Positions 37,356-46,962 of a stretch of DNA of 64,000 nt are shown here, piece after piece. The stretch is from Shewanella sp. Arc9-LZ. GTDB taxonomy: Bacteria; Pseudomonadota; Gammaproteobacteria; Enterobacterales; Shewanellaceae. The position numbers and the translations under genes are program-made. The stretch lies in the NCBI RefSeq assembly GCF_010092445.1, contig NZ_CP048031.1, forward strand, positions 868,001-932,000, in the 5' to 3' direction. Below the pieces are notes generated by a model. It was not told where the DNA came from. It ran no database searches and was given only the letters and a program-made list of their open reading frames with translations. Numbering within the stretch: the first letter of the stretch is position 1; the number at the start of each line of letters is the position of its first letter.

Positions 37356-37788
37356 TGTTAGCTTCCTTAAAGTTAACGCATCTCCGCTTCATGTGAAGAT
37401 GTATGGTTACGCTAAAATACAAAACCTAATTAACCACTCAAGCTATTAACTATCTACTTGATGTACTCGAGGATTAAAATCAGGGCTTAAATGACTAAGC
37501 GAAAACAGAGTATAGGAAAGTATCTAAATGGTAGGTGCGAATAAAAACGATTGTTCTAATCTGAAAAGCTGATGCTAATGAAGAATAAAAATAAGAGGGA
37601 AGATCATAAATAAGTGGGGGGACACACTGATTATTTGCTGACTTATATCGCATTATATTTATTGGCAAGTAGTAGCAAATCAAAGCATTTATTATGCAAT
37701 AGACCTGAATTCAAATAATATTTTTATGGTGACTTGAGCTGTATTTAACTAAGCTAGTAAAAATGACACGCTATTTTCTGGAGCGCTA
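37356..37788. other. katG / phnD-like divergent intergenic region
   Basis: No gene supported. It should hold the katG promoter (minus strand) and that of the PhnD-like gene (plus strand). A short run GTGGGGGGACACAC (about 37614-37627) recalls the GGGG-rich REP-like repeats elsewhere but is not a full copy. Confidence 0.35.
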
Positions 37789-38598
37789 ATGAAGTATGTA
37801 GTGGCAATATTATGTTTAATTCAAAGCTCGTGGTTATTGGCTCAAGAGTATACGTTTGGGGTTGTGCCGCAATACGAGCCGCAAAAGTTGAATGCAATTT
37901 GGCAGCCTTTACTTGATCAGGTCAGTGAACAGACGGGGGTGACGATTAAGTTAGTCACTGTTGAGTCTATACCTGTATTTGAACAAGCCTTTGCTAATGG
38001 CGAGTATGATTTTGCTTACATGAACCCTTGGCACAGTGTCATCGCTAACGAGAAACAAGGTTATTTGCCGTTAATAAAAGATGCAGGGCGCCAGCTGCAA
38101 GGTGTGCTAGTAGTGAATAAAAACAGCGGCATAGACGATATTAGCCAGTTAGAAGGTGCCGAAATTGCTTTTCCGGCGCCTAATGCATTGGGGGCGTCAT
38201 TATTAATGCGTGCTGATTTAGCGCAGTTGTATGGGCTAACAATAAAGCCGGTTTATGTGCAAACCCACTCTTCGGTTTATTTAAATGTGGCATTAAACTC
38301 TACTAAGGCTGGCGGTGGCGTGTTAGGCACGTTAAAACAGCAACCGCAAAACCTACAAGACAAGCTTAAAATTATTTATAAAACCCGTAAAATAAGCCGT
38401 CATCCTATTGTGGCTCATCCAAGAGTTGATCCTGCCATTCAGCAAAAAGTGCAACAAGCTATTTTAGATATAGGCCAAAGCGAAGAGCACAAGCACTTGC
38501 TTGCAGGTATTCCCATTATTAAACCCAGTATTGCGACTTTAGCTGAATATCAGCAATTAACTCAATGGGGGTTACGTTCATTTTATGTTGAAAATTAA
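37789..38598 (+). CDS. PhnD-like periplasmic binding protein (sensor partner)
   Basis: The 269-residue protein has a signal peptide (MKYVVAILCLIQSSWLLAQ) and a PhnD/SsuA-type binding fold. Typical pieces are FGVVPQYEPQKLNAIWQPLL, the YDFAYMNPWHSVIA ligand-loop region and GAEIAFPAPNALGASLLMRADL. No transporter permease or ATPase lies nearby. Instead the gene overlaps a hybrid histidine kinase gene by 14 bases. By analogy with TorT/TorS it probably binds a small anionic ligand and presents it to the kinase. Confidence 0.88.
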   Translation: MKYVVAILCLIQSSWLLAQEYTFGVVPQYEPQKLNAIWQPLLDQVSEQTGVTIKLVTVESIPVFEQAFANGEYDFAYMNPWHSVIANEKQGYLPLIKDAGRQLQGVLVVNKNSGIDDISQLEGAEIAFPAPNALGASLLMRADLAQLYGLTIKPVYVQTHSSVYLNVALNSTKAGGGVLGTLKQQPQNLQDKLKIIYKTRKISRHPIVAHPRVDPAIQQKVQQAILDIGQSEEHKHLLAGIPIIKPSIATLAEYQQLTQWGLRSFYVEN

Positions 38599-40846
38599 TG
38601 GCTGGCGTAGTTTACGGGCACAGAGTTTTATTGCCGTAATGGCGTTTGGTTTTTTACTTGCCTGTTTATTTATTTTTTATGCGCTACCAGAGCAAGCCCG
38701 TTGGGTTAATGATGGATTGTCTAAAACGGCACAGCGATCATTACAACAACTCTCAACCTCTGTCACAACGCCTTTGCTTACCCGCCAATACGCTGAGCTT
38801 TACGAGCAAATAGATAACCAATTAGACATTCAGCCTAATTGGAAGGCCATTAAAATAGTTGATACGGCAACCGGTAACCAATTGTATCCGCTTGATGTGT
38901 GGAACGGGGCAACCCAAAGCGGTGACATGCTGCTTAGCCAACAAATTATGTTTTTAGAAAAACCATTAGCAAGCATTACGCTAGTGGTTAACTTTACCAA
39001 TGAAATTAATGAATCATCAAAGCTGCATTACACGCTGATATACATTCAATTTATGATTTTAGTTTTATTTTTTATGGCGCTAGCTTGGTTGGTCGATTAT
39101 AGAATTACTAAACCATTACGCTCATTGGAATTTGCATTTGCACGGCTGGCAAAAGGTGATTTTGATTGTCATGTCGATAAGCACCAAAATAACGAAGTGG
39201 GCAGTGTGATTAATGCGTTTAATCACATGGCAACCGAGGTCGCGAGTAATCATCAAAAATTAAATACCCTGCGAATACAGGCTGAGTCGGCAAGTAAAGC
39301 AAAGTCAGATTTTATGGCCAGCATGAGCCACGAATTGCGTACGCCATTAAATGCTATTTTAGGATTAGCACAGTTATATGAATATGATGATCTTGCTAAT
39401 AAAGTCCAAAAAGACAATGCCAAGGGCATATATCGGGCTGGTGAACATTTACTGTTATTAATAAATGATGTGCTTGATTTAACGGCGATTGAGTCAGGTA
39501 ATATGCAGTTCAGTTTTGATTATGTGCCAATCAAGCATGTTGTTGAGGATTCAGTTGAGTTTGTAAGTGAACTTATCAATGCACAGTCGATGACGATTCA
39601 TATCGAGGGATTTAATGAACTCGAAGGGCTGTGCTTTTATGTCGATGAGCGCCGCTTTAAACAGGTAATGTTAAATTTACTCTCTAATGCCATTAAATAT
39701 AATAAACCCCATGGCGATATTTTTATTAGCTGCAGCGTATCGAGCAATAACCAATGCACAATTAGCGTAGCAGATACCGGTTATGGCTTTGCTGCTGATG
39801 ACGTTTCGCGGTTGTTTAAGCCATTTGATCGCTTAGGTGCCGAAACCAGCAACATTAATGGCACGGGTATTGGATTGGTTATTACCCGAGAGTTAGTTGA
39901 GCGAATGCAAGGCGAGATAAGAGTACAAAGTGAACTAAACAAGGGTTCGTGTTTTAGTTTAATTTTTAATGCTTTTAAGCAAGCCGATGTATCCACTAAA
40001 ACTGACATACTGGCTAAAACAGACTTTACAACTCAATCTGATATAGCAGACATCAACGAACAACTCGTTTCAGCAGAGACTTTTCCTATATTAGAAGTAC
40101 TGGTTGCTGAAGATCAAGTGACTAATCAGCTAGTGTTAAAGCAACAATTAACCTTGCTTGGGGTACATTCAATGTTTGTGAGTAATGGCGAGCAAGCCTG
40201 GCAAACTCTGCAAGATAAACGTTTTGATATACTGTTAACCGATATTCAAATGCCAATTTTAGATGGTTTAGGCCTGGCGAAAAGGATTCGAGCAGATAAC
40301 CGCTTTAAAGATTTAGCCATTGTTGCGATTACAGCTAACATTATTAAAGACAATATCGATGCTTGTTACGATGCCGGTATGAATGATTTTTTAACTAAAC
40401 CGGTTGAGTTGGCTAAGCTTAAATCGCTTTTAATGGAGTACTCAACAACCATGGTTAATACTCATATTGACGGTAATAAAGTGTCAGAGGTTGAGACTGA
40501 TTCATTCGATCAATTAGATATAGCATTGTTAAATGCGATGTTAGGTGATGATCCCACGGTGCATTGCATGGTGTTTAATGCCTTTTTACAAACGGCAGGT
40601 GAGCAAGTTAAGTTAATCAGTGCTTATGCGACTAGCGCAAACTACGCCGATTTATCGTTTCAAGCCCATGGCTTAAAATCGTCATCAAAATCGGTTTCGG
40701 CATTAACGTTAGCCGATATTTGTCAGCAAGTTGAAACACTTGCGGAGAGGCGTATTGTCAAGAATGAGTCTATCATCGAGCTTGAATTATGTTTCAATCA
40801 AGTTGTGACTCAGCTAAGTCGTTATTGTGAGAAACATGAAGAGTAG
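38585..40846 (+). CDS. Hybrid sensor histidine kinase (HAMP-HisKA-HATPase-REC-Hpt)
   Basis: The product is a 753-residue tripartite kinase. Two membrane helices (about 13-33 and 151-171) bound a 115-residue periplasmic part. HAMP (172-224) follows, then HisKA with His249 in MSHELRTPLN, and ATPase boxes NLLSNAIKYN, DTGYGF and GTGIGLVI. A receiver domain carries LLTDIQMPILDG, and the C-terminal Hpt domain has its His in FQAHGLKSSSKSV. It likely senses the PhnD-like protein encoded just upstream. No response regulator gene adjoins it, so the output partner lies outside the window. Confidence 0.95.
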   Translation: MLKINGWRSLRAQSFIAVMAFGFLLACLFIFYALPEQARWVNDGLSKTAQRSLQQLSTSVTTPLLTRQYAELYEQIDNQLDIQPNWKAIKIVDTATGNQLYPLDVWNGATQSGDMLLSQQIMFLEKPLASITLVVNFTNEINESSKLHYTLIYIQFMILVLFFMALAWLVDYRITKPLRSLEFAFARLAKGDFDCHVDKHQNNEVGSVINAFNHMATEVASNHQKLNTLRIQAESASKAKSDFMASMSHELRTPLNAILGLAQLYEYDDLANKVQKDNAKGIYRAGEHLLLLINDVLDLTAIESGNMQFSFDYVPIKHVVEDSVEFVSELINAQSMTIHIEGFNELEGLCFYVDERRFKQVMLNLLSNAIKYNKPHGDIFISCSVSSNNQCTISVADTGYGFAADDVSRLFKPFDRLGAETSNINGTGIGLVITRELVERMQGEIRVQSELNKGSCFSLIFNAFKQADVSTKTDILAKTDFTTQSDIADINEQLVSAETFPILEVLVAEDQVTNQLVLKQQLTLLGVHSMFVSNGEQAWQTLQDKRFDILLTDIQMPILDGLGLAKRIRADNRFKDLAIVAITANIIKDNIDACYDAGMNDFLTKPVELAKLKSLLMEYSTTMVNTHIDGNKVSEVETDSFDQLDIALLNAMLGDDPTVHCMVFNAFLQTAGEQVKLISAYATSANYADLSFQAHGLKSSSKSVSALTLADICQQVETLAERRIVKNESIIELELCFNQVVTQLSRYCEKHEE

Positions 40847-40948
40847 ATAAAAATGGGATTTATTTGAATCCGCTCCTGACGAATCATCATAAAAAGAAAA
40901 ACAAAAATAATAAAATAGATAAAATAGATAAAATTTTGAAAAGCATTC

Positions 40949-41281
40949 ATGGCATTTAATAATCTAATTCATTGGTTCTTCACCGTTGAACCTAAACTAG
41001 AGGTGAGCTTTTTAGCTAGTAGTATTTTTTCCGTGGCGGCATTGGGCGTAAGCGGTTTTGCTCTAGAGGCTTCTGGAGGTGCAGTTACTGAATCTATGGT
41101 ATCGTCGTTATCTAAAAAAACAGGTTTAAATATTACAAAAAGCTCTGTTAGAGCAGTTGGCAGAAGCACAATCATTGTAATGATTCTATCAAGTACAATG
41201 AAAATGCTAAGTGATAGTGATATGAAGTTAGCTAAAAAAGAGCTCTTACGTAGAGGTTTACTGAATGTTGAGGATCTTTAA
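40949..41281 (+). CDS. Small hydrophobic protein, unknown
   Basis: The 110-residue product has hydrophobic stretches near 18-40 (LASSIFSVAALGVSGFALEA) and 68-85 (STIIVMILSSTMKML) and a charged C-terminus. No family is recognised. No clear ribosome binding site precedes ATG; the 100 bases upstream contain AAAATAGAT repeats (40913-40935). It abuts the next small membrane protein gene, whose TTG starts directly after this stop. Confidence 0.55.
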   Translation: MAFNNLIHWFFTVEPKLEVSFLASSIFSVAALGVSGFALEASGGAVTESMVSSLSKKTGLNITKSSVRAVGRSTIIVMILSSTMKMLSDSDMKLAKKELLRRGLLNVEDL

Positions 41282-41566
41282 TTGATATTTTGGATAATAG
41301 CTTATTTATTTTCTTTATTTTTAGTTTGTGTTCATTCTATTTCTATAATAAAGAAATTAAAATTGAAACTGAAAATTAATTTTTTTGATAAATCTATTTT
41401 TTGCTTCACCTTGTGTTTGAATCTTTTTTCCATTTCAGTCTTTTCGATAATATCTTTAGATTTTCTGAATATTGGTTCTATATTCAAAGTTGCTATAGTC
41501 ACCTTGAGTGGGATACCTCTATTCATGGTAATGTTGTTTGCAATGTCGCTTTCAGAAGAGCGGTAA
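41282..41566 (+). CDS. Small membrane protein, unknown, TTG start
   Basis: The 94-residue protein has three hydrophobic segments (about 1-20, 35-57 and 66-88). A TTG start is supported by GAGG eight bases upstream, inside the previous gene. It is immediately adjacent to the 110-residue gene and 10 bases before the next. The codon use is AT-rich compared with the kinase gene, suggesting acquired DNA. Function unknown. Confidence 0.5.
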   Translation: MIFWIIAYLFSLFLVCVHSISIIKKLKLKLKINFFDKSIFCFTLCLNLFSISVFSIISLDFLNIGSIFKVAIVTLSGIPLFMVMLFAMSLSEER

Positions 41567-41576
41567 GGGATAGGTT

Positions 41577-42191
41577 TTGGTACATAATATTTTGAAATAT
41601 AAATTTATTTATTTTATGGTCTCATTGGTTTCGGCCAATGCTTATGCTAGTAACCTATCTACGATGACTTGCCAGATAACGGCGATTGCAGAGACTGAAA
41701 TTATCAGTAATCAATCAAAGTACGGTCAAGATATTAAGTATGATTTTCAATTTGAACATAAAAACCAGATTATAAGTGCTACGGTTGGTGTGATTAGACC
41801 CGAACATAACTCCCTATTGCTAAATAAACCTGCAAAAGAAATCTCCAGATCTGAAGTTATGGAAAATGCTCATATCGAATACGGAATAATATGGGAAGAA
41901 GAGCTTTTCTACGATGTTAGGTTAATACATGCTCAAAATGGCTCTTGGAACCAAAATAATACCAAATTAACCTTTTGGACGGCAGAATTTCCAAGTGTAC
42001 CCAATAGTCAGGCTTTAGTCGGTTTTTGGTCAATGGCGACCGATGAAGAATTATTCACTATTACATTACTAGTATCACCGTTGGCACTAAATTCTGATCA
42101 ATATGCTCGATTACCCACTGACATAGCAATCGATATCGTCAATAAAACAATTGATCAATGTCAGATCGAATCACTTAAAGATGTAGGTTAA
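41577..42191 (+). CDS. Exported protein, unknown, TTG start
   Basis: The 204-residue product has a signal peptide (KYKFIYFMVSLVSANAYAS, cleavage after AYA). TTG 41577 is supported by AAGGGA six bases before; the next in-frame ATG is 13 codons later. The mature part has two Cys (TCQ near 30 and QCQ near 196) and no recognised domain. It ends a three-gene group of AT-rich unknown genes behind the histidine kinase. Confidence 0.55.
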   Translation: MVHNILKYKFIYFMVSLVSANAYASNLSTMTCQITAIAETEIISNQSKYGQDIKYDFQFEHKNQIISATVGVIRPEHNSLLLNKPAKEISRSEVMENAHIEYGIIWEEELFYDVRLIHAQNGSWNQNNTKLTFWTAEFPSVPNSQALVGFWSMATDEELFTITLLVSPLALNSDQYARLPTDIAIDIVNKTIDQCQIESLKDVG

Positions 42192-42264
42192 TTTGTTTCG
42201 TTCCATTAAGGTTGTATTAACTTTTAACATACCTCATTATTAATCTATTTCTTCAGTAATCTGC

Positions 42265-42801
42265 TTAGATCCGCTTAAAATCTTTGTTTATCATGTTACT
42301 GAGTAACAATTGTCCTGCCTGGTTAACTCTAAACTCGCCATATCTTGCGTGTTCAAACTCTTCAGCTCGGCCTTCTTGAAAGAAAAAAGCGTTGCTGGCC
42401 AGTTTGACTCTGCCGTCACGAACGCGGTACTGGATCAGTCGCTGTGCTGGTGTTAGCGCGACACCGTTGTAGAGACTGTCAAATTGGGCAATACGATTTT
42501 GGTCGAGTGTGACAATAAAAAAGCCATCATGGTTATTTGACGTGTTTGATAGTTGATCGACTGACCGGCTAACTGTTCTCGCGATATCGTAATTTAACGC
42601 CATGTAATCACCTTGCATTAACGAGCGAGGGTCGACGGGAGCCAGTTCAAACAGGATGATTTCGCCATTAGCCAACAAGTGTTCTTGTTGATAAATCTTG
42701 TAGTTAATACCAGCAAGTATCAATACTGCCGCGATAATAGCCCAAAGCGACCGCTTACTGAGTTGGCGTGAGTTGAGCGCCGCCATAGTATTTAATTGCA
42801 T
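42265..42801 (-). CDS. GDYXXLXY-domain protein
   Basis: This 178-residue membrane-anchored protein has one N-terminal helix (about 19-37). It then has the defining GDYMALNYDI motif near residues 64-73, in the context APVDPRSLMQGDY. The function of this family is not known. The start overlaps the stop of the DUF4401 gene by one base (TAATG), with GGAG upstream, so it is translationally coupled. It is the last gene of a DUF2157-DUF4401-GDYXXLXY operon, a recurrent association. Confidence 0.88.
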   Translation of the reverse strand: MQLNTMAALNSRQLSKRSLWAIIAAVLILAGINYKIYQQEHLLANGEIILFELAPVDPRSLMQGDYMALNYDIARTVSRSVDQLSNTSNNHDGFFIVTLDQNRIAQFDSLYNGVALTPAQRLIQYRVRDGRVKLASNAFFFQEGRAEEFEHARYGEFRVNQAGQLLLSNMINKDFKRI

Positions 42802-43943
42802 TATGGTTGCTCCTTATTGTGTGCCGTTGTCGCGGTATTCATTGTCATTTCTGCTTCAGCTGTCTTGTTCGTATTTATGCTCATGGCAAATCTGAGCAGT
42901 AGTAGCACTATGCCGCTGGCCATTAACCACAGTGATTTATCAAACAAGTCGATGTGGAGTGAGTAATAATACATGCCGATAAAGGCGAGCAGGGCGCATA
43001 CCGAAATGATGACTAATTTACGCTCGTTATAAAAATAGCCTAGCAGTAGCATTAGTAGTGCGGCGCTTAATCCGCTCATGACGATAGAAAGTAGGCCGAT
43101 TAATATTGCTGCAAGAATCACCATCAACTTGTTGCGAGGACGCACTGTAACAAATTGATTGATATTAGAATTGCACTGGTTAAAAATGTGATTAATCAGC
43201 CATAGCGCAGATAATAGGCTGATTATGATAGCTAAGTAGTCACTGAGGCTAGAGCTTAATGCCATGAGTACGTTTGGCAGTTCCATGGTGTCGCTAATTT
43301 CTGACAACATTAAATTGGCGAGTAGTAAACTGATAGCAACGGCGTAACCTAGCATTCTGATGCGTTGATAATGTTGTGGCCATCGGTAAAGCTGAGTCCA
43401 TATAACCACTAAACTCAGCACCAATAATGGCAATATGAGTAGCGATAAATGGTTAATCACTAAGATGGCTAATAAGCTGGGAACCATGGCTAATGCCGCG
43501 ACAAATTGGTTGGCTTTGTGGGGGATGGCTATCCAGTGTATGGCAAACGTGACCACATAAATGACTGCGATGAGTGTTTCGTTGCTAGATTCTAGGCTTT
43601 CGAAGGTGCCAAAAAGCAGCATTGTTTGTCCACATAAACTAAACGCAAATACCATTTGTAGAATAAATTCTTGGCGATTCTCACCCAGTCGGTAATACGC
43701 TAAGCATCCTAGACTCAGTACGCCACCAAAGCCGATAAACGATTCTGTTATATCACTCGCAGATGACAGCCCCAGCATCACAAACGCTAATAAAAATAGC
43801 GCAGCAACCCAACCACCAAGCATTTGTGCAGCAATGATATACCAAGGGCTGGCTAACAAGGATTCTGGTGCGGTATCAGTATTTACCCAGCCTTTATTTT
43901 GCAGTGACAGCCATAATGCGTTGTATGATTTAATGTTACTCAT
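42801..43943 (-). CDS. DUF4401 multi-pass membrane protein
   Basis: ATG 43943 with GAGGAA upstream is chosen over an in-frame ATG at 43982. This gives an 8-base overlap with the DUF2157 gene. The 380-residue protein has about ten membrane helices and begins with the soluble segment NALWLSLQNKGWV, typical of DUF4401. Function unknown; it probably forms a complex with its operon partners in the inner membrane. Confidence 0.85.
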   Translation of the reverse strand: MSNIKSYNALWLSLQNKGWVNTDTAPESLLASPWYIIAAQMLGGWVAALFLLAFVMLGLSSASDITESFIGFGGVLSLGCLAYYRLGENRQEFILQMVFAFSLCGQTMLLFGTFESLESSNETLIAVIYVVTFAIHWIAIPHKANQFVAALAMVPSLLAILVINHLSLLILPLLVLSLVVIWTQLYRWPQHYQRIRMLGYAVAISLLLANLMLSEISDTMELPNVLMALSSSLSDYLAIIISLLSALWLINHIFNQCNSNINQFVTVRPRNKLMVILAAILIGLLSIVMSGLSAALLMLLLGYFYNERKLVIISVCALLAFIGMYYYSLHIDLFDKSLWLMASGIVLLLLRFAMSINTNKTAEAEMTMNTATTAHNKEQP

Positions 43944-45057
43944 GAGCGGCTTCCTCACTGTTAAGCATTGCCGTTTGATCAAACTCTGTTTGTAATTTTT
44001 TTAACCAATATAAACTGCCACTGGTTAAGCCTATGACCACCATCGCTATCAGAAAAAAGCCTCCAATGGTGTAGTGGCTATCAAATAGCTCCTTTGAAAG
44101 TAGCGAAACAATCGCGGTACTTATGCTGGTTAACACCAGTGTGAGCGGATACAAAGCGGGCGAACGATAACGATACCAAACAAATAAGCTAGTCAGGATG
44201 GCGAGGTAAAGCAGCGCATAATAGGTAATATGTTCGCTCGAGTCGAAGTCATAGCTGAAGTCAAAAATGATCCACACTATTAGCCAGGTAAATGCACTCA
44301 GACTAGCCAGTAAACTGGTTGCTTCTACCATGGGGCAGTTAAAGCGTAATTGTCCGCGCCACTGACAGCTTTTCGCAAGGGTAAATAGTAGGTGAATGGC
44401 TAAGTTAACTAAGCCAAAAATAGCAATTTGTTGAATGTCTTCGAGTAGAAAACTAAATACAGAAGCAAAGGATTGAAGATATAACCCTAGGCTGACGTTG
44501 AGTAATACCACTACCAGTAACCACAACAGATCAAAACCTGCGATGTAAGCAAAAGGTAAAATTAATACTGCCCAAATGGCGAATAGTTGCCATGGATCGG
44601 CGCCAGTTTGATAGGTTTGCCCAACTAACGCCAGCAATGCCCCGAGCATAATACTGGCCCCGAGTAACATTGCATTGGCTAAGCTCCAGCCATAAGTCTG
44701 TTGGTTGTGTTGAGCTTGCAAATGATATTGATCATGTTGGGATTTTTGCTGTAAATATTGCTTTTTTTGCGCGCGGTTAGTGAGATAGAATCCGCCAATA
44801 AACAACGCAAATATGGTTTCGACTATGGCAAATTTATTGAGGTGTGATAGCGCATCCCAGTTGAAGGCCATGAAAAAAATCACCCCAGCGCCAAATAACA
44901 ACACTCCGAGATACAGTAAGATATTGGCGATTAATAATTGCCAATTTTTTGCGTTTGGATGGGGATAGACCTCTAACATTGCGGCTTTAAGGTTAGCGGG
45001 GGCAATCTTGCCGTCTAAAAACCAATGCCATATAGTTGATCGTTTTTGCGTCATCAT
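43936..45057 (-). CDS. DUF2157 multi-pass membrane protein
   Basis: The 373-residue protein has an N-terminal soluble region (about 1-37) and roughly nine membrane helices; the first helix LLIANILLYLGVLLFGAGVI fits DUF2157. Its C-terminal end overlaps the DUF4401 start. A Gln/His-rich loop (QKSQHDQYHLQAQHNQQ) lies near residues 104-120. It is the first gene of the operon; 332 bases upstream are shared with the divergent DUF3297 gene and contain 12-bp tandem repeats. Function unknown. Confidence 0.85.
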   Translation of the reverse strand: MMTQKRSTIWHWFLDGKIAPANLKAAMLEVYPHPNAKNWQLLIANILLYLGVLLFGAGVIFFMAFNWDALSHLNKFAIVETIFALFIGGFYLTNRAQKKQYLQQKSQHDQYHLQAQHNQQTYGWSLANAMLLGASIMLGALLALVGQTYQTGADPWQLFAIWAVLILPFAYIAGFDLLWLLVVVLLNVSLGLYLQSFASVFSFLLEDIQQIAIFGLVNLAIHLLFTLAKSCQWRGQLRFNCPMVEATSLLASLSAFTWLIVWIIFDFSYDFDSSEHITYYALLYLAILTSLFVWYRYRSPALYPLTLVLTSISTAIVSLLSKELFDSHYTIGGFFLIAMVVIGLTSGSLYWLKKLQTEFDQTAMLNSEEAAHE

Positions 45058-45136
45058 CCCTTGCCCATTATCCCTTTGATTAAACCCGTGGCAGTCAATA
45101 CTCTTTCGCTCACTACGCTAAATGTAAACTAACGCT

Positions 45137-45255
45137 ACCGATATGCAATTAAAAATCATATGCAATTAAAATGCATTGAAAATGTCATACGGGATTTTAA
45201 ATACAGACACTTAGCTTAACACTCAGCTTAACACTCAGCTTAACACTGATGCTTA
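45137..45255. repeat. Short tandem repeats between DUF2157 and DUF3297 genes
   Basis: Two copies of ATATGCAATTAAAA lie near 45140-45172. Four 12-bp units follow from 45208 to 45255 (CACTTAGCTTAA, CACTCAGCTTAA twice, CACTGATGCTTA). Confidence 0.85.
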
Positions 45256-45389
45256 GCGTTTATTATTAGTACTTCTTCCCTGGCTGACAGTATCTTTTCG
45301 GTGCGACTCACATTTATGACAGCCGCTATTGAGCATCAGGCCGGTATTGCCTACAATAGCGCACGTTTTATTAACTACAGCATACGACA

Positions 45390-45638
45390 ATGAACGACAC
45401 TACTGCTAAACCCGCTTTACCAGATCGCCTTAGCGTTAATCCACGTAGCCCACACCATGTGGCTGCAATTTTCGAACACGAGATTGGCATTTTGTTTAAT
45501 GGCAAAGAGCGTGCTGATGTTGAAGAATATTGCATCAGTGAAGGTTGGGTAAAAGTCGCCTCGCACAAAGCATTAGATCGTCGTGGCCAACCGCTTACGA
45601 TGACAGTAAAAGGCAAGGTTGAAGCGTTCTATAAGTAA
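45390..45638 (+). CDS. DUF3297 family protein
   Basis: The 82-residue soluble protein matches DUF3297 in size and motifs: PDRLSVNPRSPHHVAAIFEH, GILFNGKERADVEEYCISEGW and a basic C-terminus VKGKVEAFYK. The family is widespread in proteobacteria with unknown function. A monocistronic unit: a divergent operon upstream, a strong terminator downstream. Confidence 0.88.
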   Translation: MNDTTAKPALPDRLSVNPRSPHHVAAIFEHEIGILFNGKERADVEEYCISEGWVKVASHKALDRRGQPLTMTVKGKVEAFYK

Positions 45639-45669
45639 GACTGATTACCGGTTATTTATTGTTAAAACG

Positions 45670-45706
45670 AAAGGCTAGCCGTCAGCGCTGGCCTTTTGCT
45701 TTTGTG
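45670..45706 (+). terminator. Terminator after DUF3297 gene
   Basis: A 10-bp stem AAAGGCTAGC/GCTGGCCTTT with a 7-base loop, followed by TTGCTTTT. Confidence 0.85.
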
Positions 45707-45889
45707 AGAGTTTAGATAAACAATTAACGCTAAATTTACTTATCAAGCATTACTCATTAAGTTTCGCTCATGGCAGCGCATGTGATGTTTTATTGCAGTT
45801 AAAAAATCCATAATAATATTGAAAACAATATATATAAATTGATTATACTAATTCTTAGCAATGCTACACTCGCCCTTGTGGACTTGTTA

Positions 45890-46222
45890 TTAATCGATCA
45901 CGAAGCCTGAAAATGTCAAAATGAAATATGCGGCGATACTGATAACGAATAAAACAAAATGACTTATTATACAGATAAGCATGACTGCTCCAGTACCTGT
46001 TACATCGCCTGCTAGTTTTGCTTGTCCTATCGATATAGATGTTAGGAATGCAACTATTATACTCACGAGTAACTGAGACCAAAAATCACCTGTAAAAAAA
46101 GGGAGTATGTAGCATAATGCCGGTCCTAAGATGTATGCTACCTCATTATCTTTAGATGAAGAAAAGACAATACTTAGAAAAAAAATTAATATATAACTTC
46201 CTATTATTTCTGTTAATTCCAT
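45890..46222 (-). CDS. Small membrane protein, unknown
   Basis: The 110-residue, AT-rich gene encodes about four hydrophobic segments (1-20, 30-45, 48-66 and 80-105). No family recognised. AGGA lies ten bases before ATG. It lies 146 bases downstream of the lipoprotein gene on the same strand, so it may be the third gene of that group. Function unknown. Confidence 0.55.
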   Translation of the reverse strand: MELTEIIGSYILIFFLSIVFSSSKDNEVAYILGPALCYILPFFTGDFWSQLLVSIIVAFLTSISIGQAKLAGDVTGTGAVMLICIISHFVLFVISIAAYFILTFSGFVID

Positions 46223-46368
46223 TTATTTATGATCCTATTTAGTCTGGTCTTGTATTAAAATTGATACTACAACGGAATTCAGAAGTATTAGGTAGTTCAA
46301 GTTCAACGATTTATGTTAATTCATGTGCTTAAGTGAGCACATATTATTAGTCCCAATCTGGTATGAGT

Positions 46369-46962
46369 TTACTTGCATTGCCATGTATTAAGTTTATTGA
46401 GTATGAATTCATCAATTTTTTGATGTAAAAGTATATTTTCATCTTTAATAGTATAAGTTCCAACAGTGTCTCCGATGTTGAATTGATGTGTACATCGATA
46501 ACTCGGATCTGTTTCGCCATGACCATCTAACATACAATCCCCCCAATATAGGTAATCGCTTCCAGCCTTATCATATGCCACCCAATGATATGGGCTTTGA
46601 TCTTCAAATTTGATGTTTTCCATATCAGAACGTCTTAAATTTTCAATATTCAAAACATGTTTAATAATTTTATTGTTAGAAAGGTTAACTTGAATATGGT
46701 GATAGATATGACCTGTTGAATGGCTAGGTGATGTTACTTTAAAAGAAGAAATATGTTTGTGTAGCTCTTTACCTTCAAAAAAAATTGAAGGTCCATAACC
46801 TGTATTTTTATCAAAATTTGAATCGTTACTTGGTGCGGTAGATAGTGACGCTGGCGTTAAATATGCCTTCGGTAAACAGTATTTATTCCATTTTATTGTA
46901 CTGGTACTCGGGCTGCATGCCGCGATTAATAATAGTGGAGTGAATATGATTAATTGATTCAT
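46369..46962 (-). CDS. Lipoprotein of unknown function
   Basis: The 197-residue protein starts MNQLIIFTPLLLIAACS, a lipoprotein signal with Cys near 16. Later Cys residues (KYCLPK, GDCMLDG, YRCTH and WQCK) could form two disulphides. The start overlaps the stop of the 191-residue gene (ATGA) with AAAGGAG seven bases before, indicating coupling. A coupled lipoprotein behind a soluble unknown protein is compatible with an effector-immunity pair, but nothing in the sequence proves this. Confidence 0.65.
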   Translation of the reverse strand: MNQLIIFTPLLLIAACSPSTSTIKWNKYCLPKAYLTPASLSTAPSNDSNFDKNTGYGPSIFFEGKELHKHISSFKVTSPSHSTGHIYHHIQVNLSNNKIIKHVLNIENLRRSDMENIKFEDQSPYHWVAYDKAGSDYLYWGDCMLDGHGETDPSYRCTHQFNIGDTVGTYTIKDENILLHQKIDEFILNKLNTWQCK

